Shown one piece after another: positions 14,474-21,320 of a stretch of DNA of 24,535 nucleotides; position 1 is the first letter of the stretch; each line of letters begins with the position of its first letter. The stretch lies in IMG/VR virus record IMGVR_UViG_3300037155_000212, positions 1-24,535 of that record; one strand, given 5' to 3'. The notes under the pieces were generated by a model. That model was not told where the DNA came from, did not search any database, and saw only the letters and a list, made by a program, of their open reading frames with translations. The stretch comes from a virus. Both the position numbers and the translations under genes were made by a program.

Positions 14474-14501
14474 TTGTAAAAACCCCTATATTTCCTATGC
14501 T
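14474..14501 (+). promoter_or_regulatory. Candidate promoter of the CHC2 gene
   Basis: TTGTAA (14474-14479) and TATGCT (14496-14501) are 16 bases apart. The ribosome site AAAGGGGTGA (14517-14526) and ATG at 14530 follow. It is divergent from the leftward early promoter. Confidence 0.4.
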
Positions 14502-14529
14502 ACAAGAGGCTATTTGAAAGGGGTGAGTC

Positions 14530-15079
14530 ATGCTCGACTTTAACCGCATCAAGGAAATCAAACTGACGGACGTTCTCGCGCGCTACAAGATCGCATTGCG
14601 CTTCAAAGGCGAGTATGCCGCGTGCGCATGTCCGCTGCCAACCCACAAACAGGGGGACAATGCCAAAAGCTTCAATCAACCTCGCGGGGAACTATTGGCG
14701 GTGTTTCTCAGATTCCTGCAACGCGAACAACGGCGGCAAGCGCGGTGGGGATGTCATCAACTTCGTGGCGCTGATGGAAGGATGCCGGGAAAAGGACGCG
14801 GCGCAAAAACTCTCCGAGTGGTATGGAGTGGGACAAAGTAAAACGCCCCAGCACATGGCCGAGGCGTCGAAAGAAAAACCGAAAACAAATACGACAAGCT
14901 ATCAAGACGATAACTCTTCTGCGATAGCAGTCAAGTATATGGTTTCGGTTGATGCCTGGTACGATGAGGTGTCGGTTCGGCTTCCCGATGAATCGGAGGA
15001 GGAACACCGGAGGCGGGTCCTCAAGGGGTTGAAGGCGAAGCTGATTGAATCGTATCGTGCAGGACAAAAGGCTCGCTGA
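14530..15079 (+). CDS. CHC2 zinc-finger primase-like protein, split by +1 frameshift
   Basis: Two frames together encode one CHC2 zinc domain. The first (14530 to about 14673) gives the N-terminus with CPLPTHKQGDNAKSF (Cys34, His39). The second (from about 14675) gives INLAGNYWRCFSDSC (Cys58, Cys63 in the joined product) and GGDVINFVALMEG, the standard continuation. A +1 shift at TTC-A-ATC joins them into about 182 residues. This is the DNA-reading zinc finger of DnaG-type primases, without a TOPRIM catalytic domain, so it needs a partner or acts as a regulator. An AGGGGG plus ATG at 14660 could start the second half on its own. The split could be programmed, a mutation or a sequencing error. 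The rest is Lys/Glu-rich and helical. The ribosome site before 14530 is strong. Confidence 0.7.
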
Positions 15080-15227
15080 TCTTGGCGGGTCTACCGCGTT
15101 TCTTTAACGGAAGCGCGGTTTTATTATGCCCGAGCTGTTCAAGGCGCGCGTCGATCTGCTCGCGCTCGGCAAGCAGGATGTTCACGGCCTCATCCTGAAG
15201 TTCAGCGGCTTTTTCTAATGCGGTCAT
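15021..15227 (-). CDS. Small coiled-coil protein with AT-hook-like motif, 68 aa
   Basis: Unlike most leftward genes this one has a strong ribosome site (AAAGGAG, eight bases before the ATG at 15227). The product has an N-terminal helix (MTALEKAAELQDEAVNILLA) and a second charged helix. It then has KKRGRPAK, the core of an AT-hook that binds the minor groove of A/T-rich DNA, and a polar tail. The 3' end overlaps the converging CHC2 gene by 59 bases, so the last 20 residues are less certain. A role as a small DNA-binding accessory is plausible. Confidence 0.55.
   Translation of the reverse strand: MTALEKAAELQDEAVNILLAEREQIDARLEQLGHNKTALPLKKRGRPAKISEPFVLHDTIQSASPSTP
15093..15123 (+). terminator. 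Possible terminator after the CHC2 gene
   Basis: A perfect six-base stem, ACCGCG (15093-15098) with CGCGGT (15114-15119), has a 15-base loop and is followed by TTTATTAT. It lies 14 bases after the CHC2 stop, but inside the coding region of the converging 68-aa gene. The long loop makes it a modest candidate. Confidence 0.35.
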
Positions 15228-15264
15228 TCAATCTCCTTTGTGCGTCGCAGGGAAAAGGGTTAAT

Positions 15265-15705
15265 TTACTGAATCGTGGTCACGGATTTCAATAGTTTGTC
15301 CGCGTCTTCAAGTGATGCGACCGTCATCATAGCGAGCTGAAGGCTATCGAAGCGGGCGTCTATACCGTCTGAAGTACCAAGCTCTTTATCAACCCGAGCC
15401 TCAATGCTTCTGCGGAGGGTATTTCCTACGTCGCCGTTCGTGTAGAGATCACCGTGGTTCTCCTGAAATCCGAGCATGAGGAGTTCGTGCTCCAAGTCAC
15501 TGATTTTTTGGCGAGCCACTTTGATCTGTTCCACAAACTTCAACGCGCCCTTTTTCTCGGCAGATTCATCGAGGAGCTTGCTATAAAGCGCCTGGTGCTT
15601 CTCGCGTAGTTTGTTCTTCGCCTTGGAGCGAAGACTGTCATATTTGTCTGCTAATATGTCGGCAAGCTGCTTCCGGTTCGCCAACGAAAATTGATTAGTA
15701 TTCAT
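15265..15705 (-). CDS. Coiled-coil hypothetical protein, 146 aa
   Basis: I chose the ATG at 15705 (MNTNQFSLANRKQLADILAD). The frame stays open to 15876, so a longer 203-aa form with a basic N-terminus cannot be excluded, nor can a start near 15795. Residues about 15-75 form a long charged helix (DKYDSLRSKAKNKLREKHQA, later QIKVARQKISDLEHELLMLG). The rest is helical with an acidic end. There is no membrane segment or catalytic motif. It follows the second VirD4-like ATPase and may be its cofactor or a structural accessory. Confidence 0.6.
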   Translation of the reverse strand: MNTNQFSLANRKQLADILADKYDSLRSKAKNKLREKHQALYSKLLDESAEKKGALKFVEQIKVARQKISDLEHELLMLGFQENHGDLYTNGDVGNTLRRSIEARVDKELGTSDGIDARFDSLQLAMMTVASLEDADKLLKSVTTIQ

Positions 15706-15859
15706 GATTTGAGTGTTATTTTGTCTTCCCCCTGCTTCCGCAACAATGATGTCGCGAATGTCCGTCGGTAGGCCGTGGCTTATCGTGAGCATCATGTAAA
15801 TGATTATGCGCCGACGCTTATGGATTCGCGCGGGGATTTTCGTGAGGTACGCGCGCCCG

Positions 15860-17101
15860 TTACGCTGAAGACGCAAGGAAGCGATTTATCTTTTCAATCA
15901 CATCTTTCCGTTTTGCTCCGTAGCGTTGAAGCGAAGCCTTTATGAGTTTCGTTGCGTTCGCTTCGTCGCCGCGTTTTTGAATGGTAGGCCAGCCGATGAT
16001 TCTCCGAGCTTCGGGCGCGTCCGTGATCGTCCGGCAGTAGAACTGGTAGCGCGGAAGGGAGGTGATGTGCGTTGCCTGGATCTGTTCCTCGTTCCAATTC
16101 TCCTGGATTGCGCGGGCGTCTTCCCCGGAAACGTTAAAGGTGATCTGCGTGGGACAGTTTGAGAACACGTCCTTTGCAAATGGGAGCTGGTACATTCCCT
16201 GCGAGGCCAAGACAAGCGTGATGCCATATTTGCGTGATTCGGCCAGGAGAGTCCCGAATCTGCCGCCGTGGATGAAATTGTGAACCTCATCGGCCACGAG
16301 CATGAATGGCGGCCGGATTTTCTGCTTTTCTCTCTTGAGCGCGGAGATAGATACCATCGAAACGATGAGCGAACCGAGGATCTGGGCTATCTCTTCCCCG
16401 AGCCGTCCTTTTGAAAACCGGCACACGACAATCTTCTTCTTGTTCATTATCTCCAGAAAGTCGAGGGATTGGGGTTGTCCGATGATGGGAATGATGGACG
16501 GCCGGAGCAATTTGCCGACTTTATTGATCGGAGGACTGAATTTGGACATCTGCTCCGAGTTCCTCAATTTTTCATCGTACTGTTCCTTGAACATTTGAAG
16601 CAAAGGGTTTTCGGTCGCGGCCAACACCTTTTCCCTGAACTTGTCATCTGCCATGAACCGGAAGATGTGAACGGGGGTCGGGTGGTCATAGTACTCGCAT
16701 ACCGCGTCAATGGCGTTGATGATTACCCTGGCGGATTCGTCGCCCCATGCCGAGCCGGCAAGTGATTTGAATGTTGTAAAAAGCGACTCTTTGCCGAGCT
16801 CTAATTCTTCCGGGGAGTTGAAATGGAGTGGGTTAAACGGCGGGACGAGCGAAGCATCAGGGTCTATCCATATAAAGTCGCGCATCCGGCTCTTGGGGAT
16901 GAGTTTGGCGATCTGATCGGCAGTATCGCCGTGAGGGTCAATAAAAAGGCCGCCGTTGCCCTGGCGGATGTGTTCAATGAAGAGGTTTACGAGCAAGGTG
17001 GACTTGCCCATGCCGCTCATTCCGGATATGTTCACGTGTTTGGTCGAATCTATAAAGGACTCGTTGCGCGTTATTGAATCGCGGCCAATGCTTATGTCCA
17101 T
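15860..17101 (-). CDS. VirD4/TraG-like (DUF87) DNA-transfer ATPase, short form
   Basis: The 413-residue protein begins almost directly with the ATPase core and lacks the usual membrane anchor. Walker A is GMSGMGKS (27-34), then GLFIDPHGDTADQIAKLIP (about 51-69), Walker B FMLVADEVHNF (266-276) and the sensor LASQG (298-302). These are the marks of coupling ATPases of type IV secretion and conjugation systems, which feed DNA to the transfer channel, and of related mobile-element ATPases. A C-terminal domain (about 350-413) is basic. With a second ATPase and a replication-relaxation protein nearby, DNA transfer is the best guess. A palindromic operator-like site lies 23 bases upstream of the start. 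Confidence 0.8.
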   Translation of the reverse strand: MDISIGRDSITRNESFIDSTKHVNISGMSGMGKSTLLVNLFIEHIRQGNGGLFIDPHGDTADQIAKLIPKSRMRDFIWIDPDASLVPPFNPLHFNSPEELELGKESLFTTFKSLAGSAWGDESARVIINAIDAVCEYYDHPTPVHIFRFMADDKFREKVLAATENPLLQMFKEQYDEKLRNSEQMSKFSPPINKVGKLLRPSIIPIIGQPQSLDFLEIMNKKKIVVCRFSKGRLGEEIAQILGSLIVSMVSISALKREKQKIRPPFMLVADEVHNFIHGGRFGTLLAESRKYGITLVLASQGMYQLPFAKDVFSNCPTQITFNVSGEDARAIQENWNEEQIQATHITSLPRYQFYCRTITDAPEARRIIGWPTIQKRGDEANATKLIKASLQRYGAKRKDVIEKINRFLASSA

Positions 17102-17123
17102 GGACTCAGCGGATAATTAGCGG

Positions 17124-17143
17124 GATGTTCAATGTTGAACATC
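17124..17143. promoter_or_regulatory. 20-bp palindromic operator-like site
   Basis: GATGTTCAA (17124-17132) and its exact reverse complement TTGAACATC (17135-17143) flank a two-base centre. It lies between divergent genes, 23 bases before the ATPase start at 17101 and 33 before the zinc-finger gene at 17176. It is a typical dimeric-repressor binding site. The GTTC/GAAC halves recall LexA-type boxes, but I cannot assign a regulator. Confidence 0.6.
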
Positions 17144-17175
17144 TTTCTTGGATCGAGTAAGCGTAGGAAAAGCAT

Positions 17176-17388
17176 ATGAGTGAGAAGGACCTTTCTCTGA
17201 AGTTCGTGTGCCCCATTTGTAGCGCGCCCAGGCAAGAGCAATGTCATGTTCAAAAGGGCGTCCTCCGGGATGAGTCTCACTCGGAACGCGTGGAACTCGC
17301 CAATCATGCGGTGCTTGATAGCATCGGCGAGGCGCACGAATCCCCCCACCGAGCGCACGCATTGAGAAACAAGTCGCAGATGTCCTAA
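17176..17388 (+). CDS. Small zinc-finger protein, 70 aa (plus strand)
   Basis: The N-terminus reads LKFVCPICSAPRQEQCHV, followed by a His-rich segment (DESHSERVEL). This is the 'CPxCxAxxxxxC...H..R' zinc finger often seen in phage and actinobacterial small proteins. The rest is polar and helical. An AGGA ribosome site is ten bases upstream. It is divergent from the ATPase gene, with the palindrome between them. A competing minus-strand frame (17092-17493) overlaps it but has no family-like pattern. Role unknown; perhaps DNA binding. Confidence 0.6.
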   Translation: MSEKDLSLKFVCPICSAPRQEQCHVQKGVLRDESHSERVELANHAVLDSIGEAHESPHRAHALRNKSQMS

Positions 17389-17454
17389 TCCGCCGTCGCC
17401 GCCACCATCAAAGGCTGGATTACAGTCCGAGATGGCGGCGAGGGAACGGTTAGT

Positions 17455-17480
17455 GGTGGAATGTCCACCCCCGCTTTTTT
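17455..17480 (+). terminator. Rho-independent terminator candidate
   Basis: GGTGGA (17455-17460) and TCCACC (17464-17469) pair across a three-base loop. CCCGC and six T (17475-17480) follow. It lies 67 bases after the stop of the 70-aa zinc-finger gene and would end that transcript. Confidence 0.5.
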
Positions 17481-17526
17481 GGGAGCGATTCACTTCATTA
17501 TGAGTGATTGGCGGGAGATGTCGAGG

Positions 17527-18168
17527 CTAGGTGAGTTCTGGCTTTCCGGCCTCTTTGAGCTTCTTATTTAATTCGGCTCTGCGCTTAGCCGCCCTCGTTG
17601 GTTCAACAAAATAAAAGTCGAAAAGCGATTCGAGAACGTCAAGATTCCATTCTGCCTCTCCAGTCTCGACTTCGACGATGGCGCCTGTGACCTTGCTCTT
17701 TATCTCGTGAGCGGCGAAATTTCCGATATTGCGGACGGCGTGAAGATCATCAGCAATATGGGATGGTAACTTGCCCGAAGCGATAACCTCTTCAATTTGG
17801 TCGAAGAGGTCCCTCTTTGTTGTACCCGCCTTGTCGCGGAGAATGGCTTGAAGATTACGACGGCTGAGAGCAGCACTGGCCATCGGGCTCAACGAAAGAA
17901 CTGCGCACGCCTCGACAAAATCCTGGTTGTAAGGTTCGGTGACCTCGGTAGGAACTGGACGTAAGGAATCGGTCTTCGGAAACACCGGAATTGTTTCCTT
18001 GTAGACGGCGCCCTGCGTTCGGAGTACGCGGATGATCGCACTGGAGCAAGCGGGACAGACCATTTGCATGAGAGTCCAATGGGAGTCTCCGCACCCGGTG
18101 GTATTAGTGCCGACGAACCCTTCGTGAATATTCTGCTGACAATGCGGACATTTCATCACCGCCAGCAT
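17527..18168 (-). CDS. DUF4145 protein with N-terminal zinc ribbon
   Basis: The 213-residue protein starts with a zinc ribbon: CPHC at Cys7/Cys10, and VCPAC at Cys38/Cys41. A central helical part and a C-terminal DUF4145 domain (about 110-190) follow, with IADDLHAVRNIGNFAAHEIK. DUF4145 is common in mobile elements and near restriction or defence genes, where it is thought to bind partner or nucleotide. The biochemical role is unknown. It ends the transfer-like operon. An in-frame ATG at 18156 (MKCPHC) is an alternative start. The leader lacks a clear Shine-Dalgarno site. Confidence 0.75.
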   Translation of the reverse strand: MLAVMKCPHCQQNIHEGFVGTNTTGCGDSHWTLMQMVCPACSSAIIRVLRTQGAVYKETIPVFPKTDSLRPVPTEVTEPYNQDFVEACAVLSLSPMASAALSRRNLQAILRDKAGTTKRDLFDQIEEVIASGKLPSHIADDLHAVRNIGNFAAHEIKSKVTGAIVEVETGEAEWNLDVLESLFDFYFVEPTRAAKRRAELNKKLKEAGKPELT

Positions 18169-18185
18169 ATCACGACTGGCGAGGG

Positions 18186-18383
18186 CTATGCGTTAAAGGC
18201 AACCGACTTGTTCGCCCACATTGCGGCCTCTTCTAGCTTGGTAATTGCCAACGAGGTTTCGCGAGCTGGGGGAAGTGTTTGCAATACTTCGTAGAACGCT
18301 TTGGCCGCCGCCATCACTTCTTGTATCTTCGCCGATTGCTCAGGCGAAACCTTTTGATATTCGAACGGATTTTTGGTGTCCAT
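18186..18383 (-). CDS. Predicted Acb2/Tad1-type anti-defence protein, 65 aa
   Basis: The protein is one helical hairpin. Residues about 15-35 form helix one (EQSAKIQEVMAAAKAFYEV). The link LPPARETSLAITKLEEAAMW is followed by ANKSVAFNA. The 'LPPxREtSLAiTKLEEAxMWANxxiA' pattern is what I know from the Acb2/Tad1 hairpin domain family. Acb2 sponges bind cyclic oligonucleotide signals of CBASS; Tad1 binds the gcADPR signal of Thoeris. It would sequester a host immune messenger during infection or transfer. The assignment is by motif memory, and the ligand cannot be told. The ATG overlaps the replication-relaxation stop as TAATG, so it is coupled to the transfer operon. Confidence 0.7.
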   Translation of the reverse strand: MDTKNPFEYQKVSPEQSAKIQEVMAAAKAFYEVLQTLPPARETSLAITKLEEAAMWANKSVAFNA

Positions 18384-19210
18384 TAGATAGTTAAAAATGA
18401 GTACGACCTTTGATTCAAGTCTTTCGGTGTGGCAAAAATCTCCCCGCCAATATCGCTCTTATACGCCGCTTCACTCGCAAGCCAGAACATCCGATGGTTC
18501 AATTCTTTGTTCAACTGCTTCAAGAGGTTCTCGCGGCGCTCGTCCGTGCGCTGGACGACGATCACCCTGAACTGCCGAAAGTCCGTCCACTCTTTTTCGC
18601 ACGCATCCGTCCCGTAATAGGTGTAATACTTCCCGAGCTTGCGCATGATGGACGGCTCGCCGTCGCGGTAATGGCCTATTTTCGCCCGCTCCATTTCGAG
18701 GAAATAGTACAGGGTATTCTTTCCTTCCGGCTTCGCGGGGTCGGTGATGGCGAACATCGAATCAGGTGAAACGGTACACTTCAAGTCTGACTGTTGCCAA
18801 TAGAGCTTCAGCTTATTCTTCGTGGAGAATTTCTTGAGTGCGATATGAAAAAAGGAAATCTCAAGTTCGTGGTCTAAGGTTCTCTGAGAGTGTTCGTCAA
18901 AGGTCTTGGCATCGGGCCAGATTGTCTCGACGAACTTCACGCCTTTATCGGAGAGCCCATAGACGTAGGTAACGCCGCCGCTCTCACGATCAAAGTCTAA
19001 ATAGGGAAGGCGGTTTACCAGTCCTGCTTTATAAAGAAGTCCGAGAGTATGCCGGACGGAACGCTTGTCATTGTCGTTGGGTTCCCGTGATCGGATGAGG
19101 CGCGCGACATCGTTGGTTCTCAGGCAGAAGTATTCGGCTAACAGTTCAATCGCTTCTCTCTTAGCGCTCGTGATGCGACGGCGGGGCTCCTGGCTGGGGG
19201 TCTTGGTCAT
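18383..19210 (-). CDS. Replication-relaxation family protein
   Basis: I chose the ATG at 19210 (MTKTPSQEPRRRITSAKREA); the frame runs on to 19324 but only inside the upstream ATPase gene. It gives 275 residues. Residues about 14-90 form a winged helix (LLAEYFCLRTNDVARLIRSR, then SVRHTLGLLYKAGLVNRL) followed by GGVTYVYGLSDKGVKFVE, the hallmark of the Replic_Relax family. Family members occur on conjugative plasmids such as those of Bacillus and in actinobacterial elements, next to FtsK/VirD4-type ATPases. They are thought to assist DNA relaxation or act in place of a classical relaxase. The central and C-terminal parts include YYFLEMERAKIGHYR. It overlaps the ATPase gene by 50 bases. Confidence 0.8.
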   Translation of the reverse strand: MTKTPSQEPRRRITSAKREAIELLAEYFCLRTNDVARLIRSREPNDNDKRSVRHTLGLLYKAGLVNRLPYLDFDRESGGVTYVYGLSDKGVKFVETIWPDAKTFDEHSQRTLDHELEISFFHIALKKFSTKNKLKLYWQQSDLKCTVSPDSMFAITDPAKPEGKNTLYYFLEMERAKIGHYRDGEPSIMRKLGKYYTYYGTDACEKEWTDFRQFRVIVVQRTDERRENLLKQLNKELNHRMFWLASEAAYKSDIGGEIFATPKDLNQRSYSFLTI

Positions 19211-20705
19211 TCCCTTCAGTATGCGGTATCTCAAGGGAATTACCAGAGGGGTTATCCCCAGGGCGTTTCTGGCTGTATTCAGCGGAAGTATTGGCCTTAA
19301 GGCGAGCAGCCATTGATTCGGCACGGTGTTTATCTATCGGCGGCTTGTCGGCTGTCCACTTGAATATCGGCTGGGTTCCGGCAACACGAAAGACCGCCTG
19401 GTACTTGGGTATCCGCGCGAGATGGTTCACGTTGTAGGGATGGACTATGTTTGTAAATAACGAGAGTTGTTCTTCGATGTGGAAGATGATGTAAGTCCCC
19501 ACATTCCCGAAGATCGCGTGTCTAATGTCCGGCGTGAGTTGGTCGATATATTGATTGCCCACGGTAAGCCTCAATCCCAATCCGCCGGCCACAGATAAGA
19601 TCTTGGCGAAGGATGATGTCTGGAAGTTTTCGAACTCATCCACAAATAAGTGGTAAGGGATAATCTCTGAGGGGTCGAGCTTTGTTCGTTTGAATGCGGC
19701 TTGTTGGAATTGGGATACGAGGAGTGCGCCGTAAATCTCTCGCGGCTCGCCGATGCCGCCGAGATCAACAAGGATAATCCGCTTGTCATTCATGGCTTTG
19801 GATATATTCAATCCGCCGCCGCTGAGAATTGTTTTCAGACTGTCGTTCTGGGTGAAGTCCGTCATGCGCGACGTGAGCGGCTCGTATTCTTTTGGCGCGG
19901 GCCAATTGTTCTGCCAATACTCCCATCGTGTGGGATCGATGGTCTTCAGTGCGTCGAGTATTGCTTGCTTTCGCCGGGGAAGAGTGAAGATGTCCTCGAT
20001 GTCAGTGAAGGATGTACCGGGAACCTTGAGGAGGGTGTAAATGAGCCGGGTGAGTATCGGCTCTGCCCGCTTGAGCGTCGTGTCGCCCCGCAATACCATC
20101 TGTTTAAGATCGCCGACGAGAAACTCCGGGTTTGATACTCCGCCAAGGATGTCGAGGGGGACCGGGTGTTCGAGGTCGAGATAAATACAATCTGTTACGC
20201 GGTTTTCGGGGAGAAGCCCACAAATATCTCTTATCAATCCTCCTTTGGGGTCGAGGACTGCAACGCCTTTGCCATGTGCGATGTCGTGCATGACGAGTTG
20301 AAGTATCTGGGTAGATTTCCCATGTTGCGTCATACCTGGAATAAAAATATGCTGTGCACGGACGTTTGAAGGTATCGGCGTGGGGTAATTGGCTGACTGG
20401 ATTACAGGGGTGGGGTCGCGTCGTTCGCGCTCTGCTTCGCGTTCGCGCTTGCGGCCTTCCTCGCGACGGATGCGTTCTTTTTCGCGCTCGATTTGTAGAC
20501 GAAGCTGATCCACGGTCGTTTGATGTTGCTTTGCTTCCTTCTCAAGAGCCTTTCTGTGTTCGACCTTTTCTCGCTCTTGCTTCTCCCACTCTTGCCGAGC
20601 TGGTTTCAAAAAGAGCTGACGGTCTTCCCAAGCGCAATTGTCTGGAATATGCACGCGCCTTTCGACGTAGTCGTTCCAACTCTCGGGAGGATCCCACTCG
20701 CTCAT
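19161..20705 (-). CDS. VirD4/TraG-like DNA-transfer ATPase with coiled-coil N-terminus
   Basis: The 514-residue protein has a charged coiled coil at about 40-97 in place of membrane helices. The ATPase core follows: Walker A GMTQHGKS (124-131), VAVLDPKGGLIRDI (148-161), Walker B HLFVDEFENFQ (352-362) and GNQYIDQLTPDIR (383-395). The pattern is that of conjugative coupling ATPases. The preceding gene, overlapping by ATGA, encodes a two-helix membrane protein with its own coiled coil, so anchor and motor may be two separate chains that pair. The C-terminal tail is Pro/Asp-rich and disordered. Its partners are probably the replication-relaxation protein and the second ATPase at 15860. Confidence 0.8.
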   Translation of the reverse strand: MSEWDPPESWNDYVERRVHIPDNCAWEDRQLFLKPARQEWEKQEREKVEHRKALEKEAKQHQTTVDQLRLQIEREKERIRREEGRKREREAERERRDPTPVIQSANYPTPIPSNVRAQHIFIPGMTQHGKSTQILQLVMHDIAHGKGVAVLDPKGGLIRDICGLLPENRVTDCIYLDLEHPVPLDILGGVSNPEFLVGDLKQMVLRGDTTLKRAEPILTRLIYTLLKVPGTSFTDIEDIFTLPRRKQAILDALKTIDPTRWEYWQNNWPAPKEYEPLTSRMTDFTQNDSLKTILSGGGLNISKAMNDKRIILVDLGGIGEPREIYGALLVSQFQQAAFKRTKLDPSEIIPYHLFVDEFENFQTSSFAKILSVAGGLGLRLTVGNQYIDQLTPDIRHAIFGNVGTYIIFHIEEQLSLFTNIVHPYNVNHLARIPKYQAVFRVAGTQPIFKWTADKPPIDKHRAESMAARLKANTSAEYSQKRPGDNPSGNSLEIPHTEGNDQDPQPGAPPSHHER

Positions 20706-21145
20706 AGGATATTGTCCTCCGACACATCTCCTTCTATGTTCTTAAGATCCCGCAACTGGCGTTCCAGCTCCGCAATTTCGGATATTCGCCTACGCCGTTC
20801 TTCCCATACTTCGTTAAGGTGTTTGTCGGACTGCTTAACAGTTGCTTCGTGTTGTAACTGCTTCCTTTGTTTCTCTTCTTGCTCGTTTTTTTCTAGATTT
20901 GCTGCAGCTAAACTCAGATCTTCATGGGTCGGATCTGTATCGGGCCAGCTGTAAGGATGCATTTTCCGTTCTCTATGCTGTCGAATGAGCGTCCATACAA
21001 AAGTAACTATCAAAGCGATTGCGAATAATTCGAGGCGGCTCGTACCGGAGATGAGGGAAATAAGGAAAGCAATAAAGCCAACCACAACGAATATTGCCAG
21101 GAAATCTGCCCAAAATGGAGTTGGCTTCCATTTTCCTTGAGTCAT
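20702..21145 (-). CDS. Membrane protein with coiled coil, likely anchor of the transfer ATPase
   Basis: The 147-residue protein has two membrane helices (about 12-33, FWADFLAIFVVVGFIAFLIS, and 38-56, LELFAIALIVTFVWTLI). A cytoplasmic segment and a long coiled coil (about 82-135, rich in Glu, Lys, Gln and Arg) follow. VirD4-type ATPases usually carry such helices in the same chain; here the ATPase gene overlaps it by ATGA, which suggests a split coupling protein. The start codon lies inside a 9-bp direct repeat, and an inverted-repeat element sits directly upstream. An upstream frame would join it without interruption if that element were absent. Confidence 0.7.
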   Translation of the reverse strand: MTQGKWKPTPFWADFLAIFVVVGFIAFLISLISGTSRLELFAIALIVTFVWTLIRQHRERKMHPYSWPDTDPTHEDLSLAAANLEKNEQEEKQRKQLQHEATVKQSDKHLNEVWEERRRRISEIAELERQLRDLKNIEGDVSEDNIL

Positions 21146-21320
21146 ATCAGTCGCCGCACCGTCCTAGCGGTAGCGTACCCCGATAGGGGCGAGCGAGAGC
21201 GACGGGCATCCTTCTGCGCAAGCCCGGTAGGGTGGAGGGACGAAGAGCAATAGCGAGGAGGAGAGAAACAGAAGGATGCCCGTCGGTAGACGAGGGACGG
21301 TGCGGCATACCAGTCATATC
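21140..21320. repeat. Nested inverted-repeat element flanked by 9-bp direct repeats
   Basis: Outer arms CCGCACCGTCC (21154-21164) and GGACGGTGCGG (21295-21305) match over 11 bases. Inner arms of 17 bases (21200-21216 and 21269-21285) also match perfectly. The loop of 52 bases is purine-rich on the plus strand, and the left inter-arm segment holds CCCC-GATA-GGGG. AGTCATATC occurs at 21140-21148 and 21312-21320, five and six bases outside the outer arms. It could fold as a DNA cruciform or as a stable RNA. The direct repeats resemble a target duplication of a small inserted element. A minus-strand frame of 120 codons crosses it, but the perfect pairing argues that the region is not coding. Confidence 0.75.

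Noticed and set aside
17092-17493. 133-aa minus-strand frame between the ATPase and DUF4145 genes
   Set aside because: It covers the palindrome, the plus-strand zinc-finger gene and its terminator, and shows no domain-like pattern or start signal.
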